The notes under the pieces were generated by a model. The model was not told where the DNA came from. It worked only from the letters and a program-made list of their open reading frames with translations, and ran no database searches. From positions 52,412 through 116,411 of the forward strand of contig JAJCXO010000058.1 of the NCBI GenBank assembly GCA_029263395.1: a DNA stretch of 64,000 bases, read 5' to 3'. The number at the start of each line of letters is the position of its first letter. Position 1 is the stretch's first letter. The translations under genes and the position numbers were made by a program. Origin of the DNA: Acidobacteriota bacterium (GTDB lineage Bacteria > Acidobacteriota > Thermoanaerobaculia > Multivoradales > J023). This document shows, one piece after another, positions 1 to 8,802 of the stretch.

Positions 1-816
1 TAAACCAAGACCGTCGCGTAAGTTGTGGACTACCTGCTCTTTCTCGCCCTGCCGCAGCACTCCGTTGTCGACAAAAATTGCCGTCAGCTGATCACCGACC
101 GCACGTTTCACCAGGGCGGTCATCACGGTCGAGTCGACACCGCCCGACAGGGCGCAAATGATCTTCTCACGACCCACCTGGCGGCGAATCGTCGCCACTG
201 CGTCATCGAGGAACGAGGTCATCTGCCAATCGCCCTCGAGGCCGCACACGCTGCGCAAGAAGTTGCGCAAGATCTTGGCCCCGGACGGAGTATGGGAGAC
301 CTCGGGATGGAACTGGATGCCGTAAATCCGTCGCGCCGGATCCGCCACCGCCACCACCGGTGCGTTGGCGCTCGAGGCATTAACGGAGAATCCAGCTGGC
401 GCCGAGGTAATACGATCACCGTGGCTCATCCACACGGTCTCATCCGGTTCGAGGCCTGCGAACAGCAACCCGGGATCGTCGATGGAGATCTCTGCACGCC
501 CATACTCACGCTCAGAGGAAGGTTCGACACTACCGCCCAGGTGATGGGCGATGAGATGGATGCCATAACAAATACCGAGGATCGGAATCCCGAGCTCGAA
601 GAGCTGGCGGTCGATCTGCGGTGCTTCAGCGTCGAACACACTCTCCGGTCCGCCCGATAGAATGATCCCAGCCGGCTGCCGCTGGCGAATCTCTTCCAGC
701 GGCATATCGAAGGGGTGAACTTCGCAGTAAACGCAGCTCTCGCGCACCCGGCGCGCGATCAGTTGCGTGAATTGACTTCCGAAATCAAGAATTAGCAGCG
801 TCTGATGTGGTTTCAT
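1..816 (-). CDS. guaA: GMP synthase (glutamine-hydrolysing), 3' end outside window
   Basis: Converts XMP to GMP in purine synthesis, using ammonia released from glutamine. The reading frame starts at the ATG at 816 (MKPHQTLLILDFGSQ) and runs off the left edge, so about 272 N-terminal residues are visible. They contain the whole class I glutamine amidotransferase domain, with the nucleophile motif GICYG and the His/Glu motif FHPEVSHT. The start of the ATP pyrophosphatase domain follows, with the P-loop SGGVDST. Residues match the family throughout, so the gene appears intact as far as it can be seen. It is divergent from the PilZ gene at 1066. Family assignment is firm; the C-terminal dimerisation domain is not visible. 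Confidence 0.96.
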   Translation of the reverse strand, partial: MKPHQTLLILDFGSQFTQLIARRVRESCVYCEVHPFDMPLEEIRQRQPAGIILSGGPESVFDAEAPQIDRQLFELGIPILGICYGIHLIAHHLGGSVEPSSEREYGRAEISIDDPGLLFAGLEPDETVWMSHGDRITSAPAGFSVNASSANAPVVAVADPARRIYGIQFHPEVSHTPSGAKILRNFLRSVCGLEGDWQMTSFLDDAVATIRRQVGREKIICALSGGVDSTVMTALVKRAVGDQLTAIFVDNGVLRQGEKEQVVHNLRDGLGL

Positions 817-1065
817 GGCGCGCGATTCTAGCCTGATTCGCTTTAGCCTTCACGCTCCCTGGTCAATCTTCACGAGGCCCAATCACCAGAGGCCCAAGGC
901 ACTGGAAATGATCTGATCTGGTCTAGAGGTCGAAACCCCGCTAAACCGTAGTAGACTCACGCTTCCAAACCGGGCTTGCCGCACCAGGTGCCGTCTCCTC
1001 GGTGACCACCTGGAATCGCATGCGTCTTAGATAAGCTTTCCGGTGAAGGAGTTGTCGTCATCAGC

Positions 1066-1755
1066 ATGCAGAAACGTAGAAATGTTCTTGTGATCGGTGT
1101 CGACACCGATGATTTCGGGCGGGTTGCGCCGTTTCTGGCGCGTGACGCTTTTGATGTCGACAGATTTCCAAGCGGCACTGGCGCTTTGGAACTCATCGCC
1201 CACGTCGAGATCGAAGTCCTCTTGGTGCGCTACCCGCTGCCCGACATGGATCTCGGTGTTTTCCTGCAGACCGTGCGGCAACCCGATAGCCAGTGTTACC
1301 GGTCGCCGATTCTGATCCTCGCCGAAGCGACGGAGTCCACTGAGGCCGACACCTATATCGGCCGAGGGGCCAACCGCACTTTGGTGCTCGACGACGCTGA
1401 AGAAACCCTCCAGGGAGCGGTGTCCAGCCTGCTCGACGTAGCGCCGCGTAAAGACGCACGGTTTCTTGCTCGAATGGAGATCAAGCTCGGCGGCGCCAAG
1501 GACATGATCCTCTGCCAGACCGAAAATCTATCCGCCAGTGGTATGTTGATCCGCACCGATCGGCGCTACGACCAAGGCACAAAGATCGATTTCGAGTTCT
1601 CGCTACCCGATGACCCCCGCCCCATCGTGGGAGTCGCGGAAGCCATGCGTCACACTATGGTTGGCCGCGATCAGATCGGTGGCATTGGCGTTCGCTTCTT
1701 ATCCTTCAGCGGTGACTCCCAACGCCGCTTCGAAGCCTATTTGAGACGCTTCTAG
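1066..1755 (+). CDS. Degenerate receiver domain fused to PilZ domain
   Basis: A 229-residue protein, probably a cytoplasmic c-di-GMP-responsive adaptor. Residues about 5-125 follow a response-regulator receiver pattern, but the strand that normally carries the phospho-accepting Asp reads EVLLVRYPLPDM, with Arg at that place, so phosphorylation is unlikely. Residues about 135-229 are a PilZ domain with both c-di-GMP signature elements, RFLAR and NLSASG. An AAGGAG stands 14 bases before the ATG, slightly far. It is flanked by the divergent guaA and the convergent fxsA, so it is probably monocistronic. The output is unknown: no effector domain is present, which suggests protein-protein signalling. 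The PilZ call is strong; the receiver call is moderate. Confidence 0.85.
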   Translation: MQKRRNVLVIGVDTDDFGRVAPFLARDAFDVDRFPSGTGALELIAHVEIEVLLVRYPLPDMDLGVFLQTVRQPDSQCYRSPILILAEATESTEADTYIGRGANRTLVLDDAEETLQGAVSSLLDVAPRKDARFLARMEIKLGGAKDMILCQTENLSASGMLIRTDRRYDQGTKIDFEFSLPDDPRPIVGVAEAMRHTMVGRDQIGGIGVRFLSFSGDSQRRFEAYLRRF

Positions 1756-1796
1756 GCCGAACGGAAGAGCTTGTCTCGGCCCTACTGTCGCCGGCC

Positions 1797-2213
1797 CTAA
1801 TCCTCCGGGTCGACGAAAATCACATTTGGCTGCTGCGACTGACCAACGACCGTAAACCGGCGCTGCATCCAGGCCTTGATGCGGCCTCGCAACCAACCAC
1901 GGCACACCGGCGTCAACAAGAAGAAGCCGAAGAGATCGGTCAACAGGCCGGGGGTCAAAAGAACCGCCCCGGCGATGAAGATCAATAGGCCGTCCAACAT
2001 CGTGTCAGCCGGCATCCGTACCGACTGCAACTCCTGCTGCAGGCGGGTCAGCGTCCGGACCCCCTGACTTTTCGCCAACCAGGCACCGAGGGTACCGGTG
2101 ATGATCACCAACGCGATCGTCACCGGCAGACCGACCACTTTGCCAAGCTCAATCAGCAGAGCCAGCTCGACAAGAGGCACAACCGTGAACAGCAACAGCA
2201 AGCGAAAGAACAT
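1797..2213 (-). CDS. fxsA: FxsA family membrane protein
   Basis: A small cytoplasmic-membrane protein of the FxsA family, whose E. coli member affects phage T7 exclusion by F; the general biochemical role is unknown. About 138 residues. The start is placed at 2213 (MFFRLLLLF) because GGAG lies seven bases upstream, although the frame is open to 2246. It shows three hydrophobic stretches: residues about 3-22, about 26-45 with the GTLGAWLAKSQG loop, and about 75-95 (GLLIFIAGAVLLTPGLLTD). The LLTPGLLTD motif is characteristic. The C-terminal tail is basic, then ends in acidic residues. Convergent with the receiver-PilZ gene. Confidence 0.9.
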   Translation of the reverse strand: MFFRLLLLFTVVPLVELALLIELGKVVGLPVTIALVIITGTLGAWLAKSQGVRTLTRLQQELQSVRMPADTMLDGLLIFIAGAVLLTPGLLTDLFGFFLLTPVCRGWLRGRIKAWMQRRFTVVGQSQQPNVIFVDPED

Positions 2214-2402
2214 GTTCGTCTCCGAAAGCGAGTGTTCGTAGACCATCGCGTCGACTCTGGCGGCGTTTGCTGCCGGAATCAGAGACTATCAACGATCTCA
2301 ATGAGCCAGGGGAAACCCCAATCGACGCTCGATCGCACGTTCCCAACGCTCGGGAACCCTCAATCGGAGATCAGACGCCCTTTCTGAGTTGAAAGGGCGC
2401 AA

Positions 2403-3506
2403 CTAGCACCCTTCTTGCGACTCACGGATCACCTGATCGACGACGGCTTTGAAGTCTTGTGTCTCAGCATAGATCGCACGTTGCCGATCGGCACTCGATC
2501 CGTTAGCGAGAATCTGGTGCAAATACTCCACCTCTTTGCGCGAGCCGAGATCATCGACCACGTCATCGATCAGTTCGAGCAGCTCTGTAGACAAGTCGCG
2601 CACCGAAACTTCCTGCTTCTTGCCGAAGTCGATCAAGTTGCCATCCAGCCCGTAGCGTACCGCCCGCCATTTGTTCTCAGTGATCAGGTGATGACGATAG
2701 GGCCGCCAACAGCGATTGTCGAAACGCAGCTTGATCAACTTGGCGACGACGGCCTGCAGGAGCGCGGCGACACAAATGGTCTCGTCAATCCGGGTACAGA
2801 TGTCTGCAACTCTAAACTCGAGGGTCGGGAATTTTGGATGGGGTCGAATGTCCCACCAGATCTTGGTCGGCTCGTCGATGCAGCCGGTCTTGACCAGGGT
2901 GTCGATGAAGCCGAGATACTCGCTGTGGGAAGCGAACGACGGCGGCGTGCCGCTACGCGGCATGTTCTCGAAAACCACCGATCTGTACGACTTGAGGCCG
3001 GTGTCACGACCATGCCAAAACGGCGAACTGGTCGTGATCGCCAGGATGTGGGGCATGAAATATCGCGCCTGGTTCATGATGTCGATCTGCAACTCGCGAT
3101 CTTCGATACCGACATGGACGTGCATGCCGAAAATCAACAGTCGACGCGCAACATCTCGCAGATCGGCTGCCAGCTTTTCGTAGCGATCCGCCGACGTCAT
3201 CTTCTGCTCGCTCCATCTGGAGAACGGGTGGGTGCTGGCAGCACCCATCCGCAGACCGTGCTCCTCTGCGATCTGGCCGATTGTTCGGCGTAACCGCGAG
3301 ACCTCAGCGCGAGCCTCACCAATGTCACGACAAACATGGGTCCCGACCTCGACCTGTGAGCGCATCAGCTCGGGCTTGATCTGTTCCTGCAAGATCTCCT
3401 GGCCCCGCGAGATGAGCTCTTCGCTATAGGGCGCAAGCTCCCGCGTCTCGGGATCGATGATCTGGTACTCCTCTTCAATGCCCAGCGTCAGGTCCGGTAG
3501 CCGCAT
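2403..3506 (-). CDS. ybdK: YbdK-type carboxylate-amine ligase (glutamate-cysteine ligase family 2)
   Basis: A 367-residue member of the GCS2 family, ATP-grasp-like enzymes that join glutamate to cysteine or related amines. YbdK-type members have weak gamma-glutamyl-cysteine ligase activity and their true substrate is often unknown. Near the N-terminus LGIEEEYQIID is the conserved Mg-ATP-binding entry motif of the family. Further family features are MHVHVGI (about residue 125), DIRPHPKFPTLEFRVAD (about residue 225) and the RYGLDG segment near the C-terminal third. The length is normal for the family. It stands alone, between fxsA on the same strand and the divergent uppS. Family call firm, substrate not determinable. 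Confidence 0.92.
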   Translation of the reverse strand: MRLPDLTLGIEEEYQIIDPETRELAPYSEELISRGQEILQEQIKPELMRSQVEVGTHVCRDIGEARAEVSRLRRTIGQIAEEHGLRMGAASTHPFSRWSEQKMTSADRYEKLAADLRDVARRLLIFGMHVHVGIEDRELQIDIMNQARYFMPHILAITTSSPFWHGRDTGLKSYRSVVFENMPRSGTPPSFASHSEYLGFIDTLVKTGCIDEPTKIWWDIRPHPKFPTLEFRVADICTRIDETICVAALLQAVVAKLIKLRFDNRCWRPYRHHLITENKWRAVRYGLDGNLIDFGKKQEVSVRDLSTELLELIDDVVDDLGSRKEVEYLHQILANGSSADRQRAIYAETQDFKAVVDQVIRESQEGC

Positions 3507-3680
3507 TCGAAAAGCTCCAAGTTGTGAGAAGACAGAGACGGTCCAGAGATTCTAACATGGCCCCATGGCGCACAAGATCCCGTGATGCGGCCATTTGTGA
3601 TAAGAAAAGGACTTAGGGAGACCTGTCACTGGCAGACATACCGCCCGCAAATTGCCTCATTTTGCCCACACCCCATCCCT

Positions 3681-3696
3681 ATTCTCGATCGAGAAT
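3681..3696. promoter_or_regulatory. 16-bp perfect palindrome upstream of uppS
   Basis: ATTCTCGATCGAGAAT reads identically on both strands. It lies in the 277-base divergent gap between the ybdK-like gene and uppS, 87 bases before the uppS ATG. A perfect dyad of this length in a divergent promoter region fits a dimeric regulator site, but I cannot name the regulator and no core promoter is clear next to it. Confidence 0.5.
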
Positions 3697-3783
3697 CTTC
3701 GTCGAAGTTCAACGAGCCTATTGTGGCTAGACGACTCCACGTCTCGATCTTTTGGTGACCATTCAGTTTTGTAGGAGAGACCG

Positions 3784-4677
3784 ATGACCGAAGACGCAAC
3801 ATCCATTGAACATCCAGGAGCATTGGCTGGCAGTGGCTCTGGGCTTGGCATCCGTGGTAGTCGCGCCCTCATCGGCGACCTCTGGCAAGGCCTCAAATAT
3901 CTGATCAAGCAACCCTTCTACTCGCTGTATCTCAGACGATTGCGGGCCAAGTCTCATCTCTGGAAACATCCCAACCACCTTGGCGTCATCATGGACGGTA
4001 ATCGCCGCTTCGCCCGCCAAGCAGGTTTCGTCAGCGCTCTCGCTGGCCACCGCCTGGGCGCCGACAAGCTGCACGAAGTTTTACGCTGGTGTCATGATTC
4101 TGAAATTCCCGTCGTCACCGTTTGGTGCTTTTCGATGGAGAACTTCCAACGCAGTGCGCACGAGGTCGAGGATCTGTTGGGGCTGTTCGAAGACAAGACC
4201 CGCGAGATGGCCAACGGTGGCCAAATCCATGAACACCAGATCCGGGTGCGGTTCATCGGCCGCCTGGAACTCTTGCCAGAGAGTCTGCGGCATGAGATTG
4301 ACCGAGTCGAGGAAGCGACTCGCGACTACGATCGCCTGCAGCTCAACATTGCGATGGCCTATGGTGGTCGCGAAGAAATCGCCGACGCCTTCCGCCGCCA
4401 TATTTCGCAGCGGGTTGCCACGGGTGAGCCGATCGACGACGTGCTGTCGAGCCTCGACGCCAACTCGATCAATCCTCACCTCTACACCTCCGGTCAACCG
4501 GAACCAGACTTGATCTTGCGTACCTCCGGCGAAGTCCGCCTGTCAGGCTTCTTGCTGTGGCAGAGCGCTCATTCGGAGTTTTACTTCTCCGACGCCAATT
4601 GGCCGGCTTTCCGCGAAATCGACTTCCTGCGTGCCCTGCGCGCCTATGACGATCGTCAACGCCGCTTCGGCAGGTAG
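3784..4677 (+). CDS. uppS: Isoprenyl transferase (undecaprenyl diphosphate synthase)
   Basis: Cis-prenyltransferase that condenses isopentenyl diphosphate onto an allylic primer to make the C55 lipid carrier for peptidoglycan and polysaccharide synthesis. The catalytic Asp is D71 in VIMDGNRRFA. The family signatures WCFSMENFQRS (mid-protein) and DLILRTSGEVRLSGFLLWQ (C-terminal third) are present. At 297 residues it is about 50 longer than usual. The extra N-terminal part, residues 1-60, is Gly/Ser-rich and then basic and aromatic, possibly a membrane-associating segment. AGGAGA lies six bases before the ATG. nudC starts 12 bases downstream, so the two are likely cotranscribed. Confidence 0.94.
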   Translation: MTEDATSIEHPGALAGSGSGLGIRGSRALIGDLWQGLKYLIKQPFYSLYLRRLRAKSHLWKHPNHLGVIMDGNRRFARQAGFVSALAGHRLGADKLHEVLRWCHDSEIPVVTVWCFSMENFQRSAHEVEDLLGLFEDKTREMANGGQIHEHQIRVRFIGRLELLPESLRHEIDRVEEATRDYDRLQLNIAMAYGGREEIADAFRRHISQRVATGEPIDDVLSSLDANSINPHLYTSGQPEPDLILRTSGEVRLSGFLLWQSAHSEFYFSDANWPAFREIDFLRALRAYDDRQRRFGR

Positions 4678-4689
4678 CCTGCCGTCGAA

Positions 4690-5535
4690 ATGACCCTTCC
4701 GAACGAGTATCTCCCCGCCGTCGGCTCGCCGGATACGGCCGCCCCTGAGAGTTACGCCTTCGCCTTCCTCAATGGTCGTCTGCTCGTCCACATCGAAGAC
4801 AAGGCTGCGCGGCTCCCGAACCTCGCCGACCTCGACGCATTACATCTCGACGCCACCGTTCAACTGACGACCGTGCGTCGCCAACACCTCGGATCGTTCC
4901 ATGGCCGCGATCTCGTGTCCTTAGAGTTACATGCGGATGCTGAGGCGCCGGAAGGTATGCTGCTCGAGAACCTGAGAGCGCTGTTCTTCCGCCTCGACGA
5001 GGAACTGTTCTGGCTCGCAGCTCGCGCCGTCCAGATCGTCGCCTGGGACCGTGATCACCAAATCTGCGGGCGGTGCGGCACCCCCACCGAAGACCATCCC
5101 AAAGAGCGCTCGAAGCAATGTCCCGAGTGTGGTCTCACCCACTACCCACGCTTGTCACCCGCGGTGATCGTCCTGGTCGAGCGCGGCGATCAAATCTTGC
5201 TTGCCCGTTCACCTTATCTGCCAGCCGAGATGTTCTCCACCCTCGCCGGCTTCGTCGAGCCCGGCGAGACCCTCGAGCAAACCGTTGCCCGAGAAATCGA
5301 AGAAGAAGTCAGCATCCGGGTCAAGAACGTACGTTATTTCGGCAGCCAGCCTTGGCCCTTCCCCAACTCGTTGATGATCGGCTTCCGCGCCGACTATGCC
5401 GGCGGCGAAATTGTCATCGATGAAGACGAAATCGAATCTGCCGACTGGTTCACTGTCGACACGCTGCCCAAAATCCCGCCCCGGATCTCGATCGCACGCG
5501 CCTTGATCGATTCCTGGATCGGGGAACAGTCTTGA
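4690..5535 (+). CDS. nudC: NAD(+) diphosphatase / NADH pyrophosphatase NudC
   Basis: Nudix hydrolase that cleaves NAD(H) to NMN(H) and AMP; the E. coli enzyme also decaps NAD-RNA. 281 residues with the full family order: an N-terminal domain (1-115), a zinc ribbon with Cys126, Cys129, Cys144 and Cys147, and the Nudix domain. The Nudix box spans 187-209 (GFVEPGETL to REIEEEVSI). The usual Gly near its end is Ser208, a mild deviation that keeps all metal-binding glutamates. The NudC-specific motif SQPWPFPNS follows at 219-227. It lies directly after uppS and ends one base before the convergent metallophosphoesterase stop. Confidence 0.95.
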   Translation: MTLPNEYLPAVGSPDTAAPESYAFAFLNGRLLVHIEDKAARLPNLADLDALHLDATVQLTTVRRQHLGSFHGRDLVSLELHADAEAPEGMLLENLRALFFRLDEELFWLAARAVQIVAWDRDHQICGRCGTPTEDHPKERSKQCPECGLTHYPRLSPAVIVLVERGDQILLARSPYLPAEMFSTLAGFVEPGETLEQTVAREIEEEVSIRVKNVRYFGSQPWPFPNSLMIGFRADYAGGEIVIDEDEIESADWFTVDTLPKIPPRISIARALIDSWIGEQS

Positions 5536-5536
5536 C

Positions 5537-6433
5537 TCAGTCAGCGCGTTGCATCCGGCGGTAAAATTCTTTTAGCGACTCACCGGGCTCGAAAACCTCG
5601 AAGAACGGTTCGAGCTGCGCCGAAATCGGCTCAACTCCAACGTGTTTGGCCCACTCGAGAAAAGGTACCAAGATGGGCGTGGCGTGCTCGAGCTCGAGAC
5701 GCAGCAGGCGAGCGGTAATACCGCCCTCCGCGAGAAAACCGGTGGAGTCGTAAATGGCAAAGATTGCGTCCAGATCGTAAGGCACGCGGCGTAGTTCGAC
5801 ACTCCAAGCTGGTGGTTCGCTGCCAGCCTCTGTATCGCTAATGACGTCGGATTCATGGGTGAAGATGGCGTATTGGGCTCGCTGATCGCGATTGAACGGC
5901 AGACCGACCGAGCCGACGTTGACAACTTGGCCACCTTCCACAGAGCGAATCATCGGCCGATGCGTGTGGGCACAGACCAGTAGGGACTCCTCGATCTCCC
6001 CCCAATGGCCCGCCAATTCGTCGTCCTGGGTCCAGGGGCCAACCCCCGAACGGTTGGTCTTTGGTGTGCCATGCACCAAACGCAAGCCTGGCCTTGCGAT
6101 CGAAAACGGCAAGCTCGCAAGATAGCCAACGTCGTCGTCGCTGAGTTCGGCGGACATCCATCGCGCCGCGGCCCATTCCTCGGCGATTTGCCAACCCTCG
6201 GGACCGTCACCCCGGCGAAGATCCAACAGGTAGTCTTCGTGGTTCCCGCCAATCGCCGGCAAGCCAAGATTGCGAACTCGCTTCACGATCTCACTTCCCT
6301 GAGGCCCGCGGCCGACCAGATCACCGCCCACCAACACCTCGTCGATCGCCTGCGCGGCAATGTCCGCTAGAACTGCTTCTAGGGCGGGCACATTGCCATG
6401 AATATCGGCCAAAATTGCGATGCGGGTGCTCAT
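5537..6433 (-). CDS. Calcineurin-like metallophosphoesterase
   Basis: A 298-residue binuclear-metal phosphoesterase of the YfcE/diadenosine tetraphosphatase-like group. The metal ligands appear in order: DIHGN (about 10), GGDLVGRGP (about 36), GGNHEDY (about 62), VHGTP (about 120) and CAHTH (about 155). The C-terminal 130 residues are a less conserved extension ending in a helical segment. The start codon at 6431-6433 lies one base after the recQ stop codon, so it is the downstream partner of recQ in a two-gene operon. Substrate is unknown; small nucleotides or phosphoproteins are possible. Confidence 0.88.
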   Translation of the reverse strand: MSTRIAILADIHGNVPALEAVLADIAAQAIDEVLVGGDLVGRGPQGSEIVKRVRNLGLPAIGGNHEDYLLDLRRGDGPEGWQIAEEWAAARWMSAELSDDDVGYLASLPFSIARPGLRLVHGTPKTNRSGVGPWTQDDELAGHWGEIEESLLVCAHTHRPMIRSVEGGQVVNVGSVGLPFNRDQRAQYAIFTHESDVISDTEAGSEPPAWSVELRRVPYDLDAIFAIYDSTGFLAEGGITARLLRLELEHATPILVPFLEWAKHVGVEPISAQLEPFFEVFEPGESLKEFYRRMQRAD

Positions 6434-6434
6434 A

Positions 6435-8384
6435 TCAGACGGCTGGCGCCTCGGTTTGCGCCTGCTCCAGCACTATCGTAAACGGTATCTGCGCCAAAGC
6501 ACCAAACAAAGGATGGGCAGAGAGCTTGGCGCGACTGATACGCGGCGACTTGAGACCGGTGAGAAAACGACTGAACGCCCGCGCATCACCCAAAATCTCT
6601 GGTTTTTCGACCCGCAGAATGCAAGCCTCGCTCCATAACGCGTCATCGATCGCAATCTCGGCAGCGGGCAACAAATCCACCGCCTTCCCTCCGTCCAAAC
6701 ACCAGCCACAATGGCCGCAAGGCTCATTCAAGGTCTCGCCAAAGTACTCACACAGGGATGCGGTCTGGCACCCATCAAGGGCAGCGAGCTGCAGCACCCG
6801 GTCCAGGCGCTCGTTCTCCCGCACCTCGTGCTCTATGGTTCGAGCATGGAGCTCTGCAACCACGGCTTCGACATCGTCAATCCGACGCAGCCAGCGATAA
6901 TTGTGCCTCAACCCTCCGGCCTGTAGTTCCATCATCTGCTGCTCGGCCAGGTAATCGAGCGCGCCAACCAATCGGGCGCGGGGAGCGCTCAGCGCCCGGC
7001 TGGTACTCTCGAGATCGATATCGAACCAAGTTCTGGCCTTCTTCGCCTGGCGGAACAGCCGAGCGAGAAAGTCGCGGCGCTCACCCTGAAAATTGCCCAG
7101 AATCTCCATCGACGTAAACAGTGGCCGGAAACGATAGCTGCCGTAGGTAGGTGTCCCGGCTTCGAGGAAACCCTGTAACTCGAGGTAGGTAAGCAACGTC
7201 CGGATCACCAAGACTCGGATGTCATGGCGGTTCGCCAATTCGTAGTAGCTGACATCGAATGGATCAGGGGTGGCAGCCAACTCTTGCATCAACCCCTCCA
7301 CCGCGGCATGCGCCGGGGTGTCGCCATAGGCAAAGTTGCGCAAGACCGGAAGATCCTCGGGGCAGACAAGGCTCTCGCAGACCGCAGGCGCGCCGTCGCG
7401 ACCGGCGCGACCGATCTCCTGAGACAAGTTCTCCAGGCTCTTGGCCAGGCTGTAGTGATAGACGTAACGAATATTGGATTTGTCGATCCCCATGCCGAAC
7501 GCGATGGTGGCGACAACAATGGCTTGGTCAGATGTCAAAAACCAGTCCTGCACCTCGGACCGCTTGTCGTCTTTCATTCCGGCGTGGTAGGCCCGGGCCG
7601 GCAAACCGACAGCGGCGAGTCGATCGGCAACGGTTTCGGCAGTGCGCTGCAGGGTGACATAAACGATGGTCGGGCCCGGAGGGCGCTCACCGAGGCGCCG
7701 TTCGAGCTCACGGTCTCGCTCAGAGCCTGCAACTGCCGAGGCTCGTAGTTCGAGATTGGGACGATGGAAACCAGTGCAGACAGCATGCTCGCTATCGATC
7801 TGAAAACCACGACAAATATCATCGAGTACCCGTGGAGTGGCGGTGGCGGTCAAGGCCAAGACTCGCTCGGCTCCGTAGCGCTCGGCGTAACCTGCCAGCT
7901 TCAGGTAGTCGGGGCGGAAGTTGTGCCCCCACTCCGAGATGCAATGCGCCTCGTCAACCGCAAACAATGAGATCCGGAGGCGCGACAAGCTGCCTCGGAA
8001 GCGTTCGTTGTTGAAACGCTCCGGCGCCACGTACAACAACCGAAGATCGCCGTTCCGCACCGCGGCGACAATCTCGCGATAACGCTCGACGCTGAGGGTC
8101 GAGTCGAGACGTTCAGCGGCGATACCGCGTGCTTTCAGCTGGTCGATCTGATCTTTCATCAAGGCGATCAAGGGTGAAACGACCAGGGTCAGCCCTGGCA
8201 ACATCTGTGCTGGCAGCTGGTAACACAGGGACTTCCCACCACCGGTAGGAAACACTGCAGCGGTGCTGTGGCCTGCCAGCAAATGCTCGATCACATCCTG
8301 CTGCCCAGGCAGGAAAGTATCGAAGCCGAAGTGCCGCTGCAGGGCCTGTTGTGAATCAAGGTCATTGCTCTTCGTCACATTCAT
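6435..8384 (-). CDS. recQ: RecQ-family ATP-dependent DNA helicase
   Basis: 3'-5' DNA helicase for recombination and replication-fork repair. Helicase motifs are complete: Walker A TGGGKSLCYQ (about 50), DEAH box DEAHCISEWGH, TATA motif, and motif VI QEIGRAGRDG. The C-terminal part has a winged-helix-like region and a zinc-binding cluster with Cys residues in CEYFGETLNEPCGHCGWC. No HRDC domain is evident, which places it with the shorter RecQ proteins. The frame opens at a GTG at 8390, but the ATG at 8384 is two codons later; neither has a strong ribosome site. It is followed one base later by the phosphoesterase gene. Confidence 0.94.
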   Translation of the reverse strand: MNVTKSNDLDSQQALQRHFGFDTFLPGQQDVIEHLLAGHSTAAVFPTGGGKSLCYQLPAQMLPGLTLVVSPLIALMKDQIDQLKARGIAAERLDSTLSVERYREIVAAVRNGDLRLLYVAPERFNNERFRGSLSRLRISLFAVDEAHCISEWGHNFRPDYLKLAGYAERYGAERVLALTATATPRVLDDICRGFQIDSEHAVCTGFHRPNLELRASAVAGSERDRELERRLGERPPGPTIVYVTLQRTAETVADRLAAVGLPARAYHAGMKDDKRSEVQDWFLTSDQAIVVATIAFGMGIDKSNIRYVYHYSLAKSLENLSQEIGRAGRDGAPAVCESLVCPEDLPVLRNFAYGDTPAHAAVEGLMQELAATPDPFDVSYYELANRHDIRVLVIRTLLTYLELQGFLEAGTPTYGSYRFRPLFTSMEILGNFQGERRDFLARLFRQAKKARTWFDIDLESTSRALSAPRARLVGALDYLAEQQMMELQAGGLRHNYRWLRRIDDVEAVVAELHARTIEHEVRENERLDRVLQLAALDGCQTASLCEYFGETLNEPCGHCGWCLDGGKAVDLLPAAEIAIDDALWSEACILRVEKPEILGDARAFSRFLTGLKSPRISRAKLSAHPLFGALAQIPFTIVLEQAQTEAPAV

Positions 8385-8612
8385 AATCACGGAGTCTACG
8401 AAATGCCTTGACCGTCAGCCAGCGGCTTCCTAGAATGTGCTTGCTTCAACGCGACGGAAAAATTTGAAGGTGACCTTGTGTGGGTGGGTCAGTTCACCCA
8501 AATCAGGGGGAACTGTTATCTCAGCGCGGGTTTTCTGGCTCGCCGGGTGGAGTTTCGCCGTCGAGACTCTGGCAAGCGTTTCAAGCGGGTCTCTTGTACC
8601 CCCTAAGCCGGC

Positions 8613-8792
8613 ATGAGCGAACAAATCTTCGTCACCCGGCGTGTCGCCAGCGCCAGTGTCGACACGCGCTCGCGAATGCCCACTATGGCAGCCACCAACG
8701 CGATCGCCCATCTGCGCCGCGAGCCGGCCCCCAACGTCGTCAACCCCAAGGTCTACAGCACCGAAGCCTACCGGCGCCGCACGCTACGGTGA
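8613..8792 (+). pseudogene. Internally deleted glyoxylate/hydroxypyruvate reductase remnant
   Basis: An ATG frame of 59 codons joins two ends of a D-2-hydroxyacid dehydrogenase. The first ten residues, MSEQIFVTRR, match the typical N-terminus of glyoxylate reductases. From ASASVDTR onward the sequence follows their extreme C-terminus, including MAATNAIAHLRREPAPN and VVNPKVY. The intervening 250 or so residues, with the whole NAD-binding domain and the Arg/Glu/His catalytic residues, are absent. The join lies in GC-rich short repeats (gccagcgccag). The TGA overlaps the ribosome site of the glycerate kinase gene, the expected pathway neighbour. It cannot be an active enzyme; an assembly collapse is the alternative. 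Confidence 0.72.
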
Positions 8793-8802
8793 AGGAGGCC
8801 CT

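Noticed and set aside
2415..3293. 292-codon plus-strand frame
   Set aside because: Antisense shadow of the YbdK-type ligase gene, with no ribosome site or recognisable domain.
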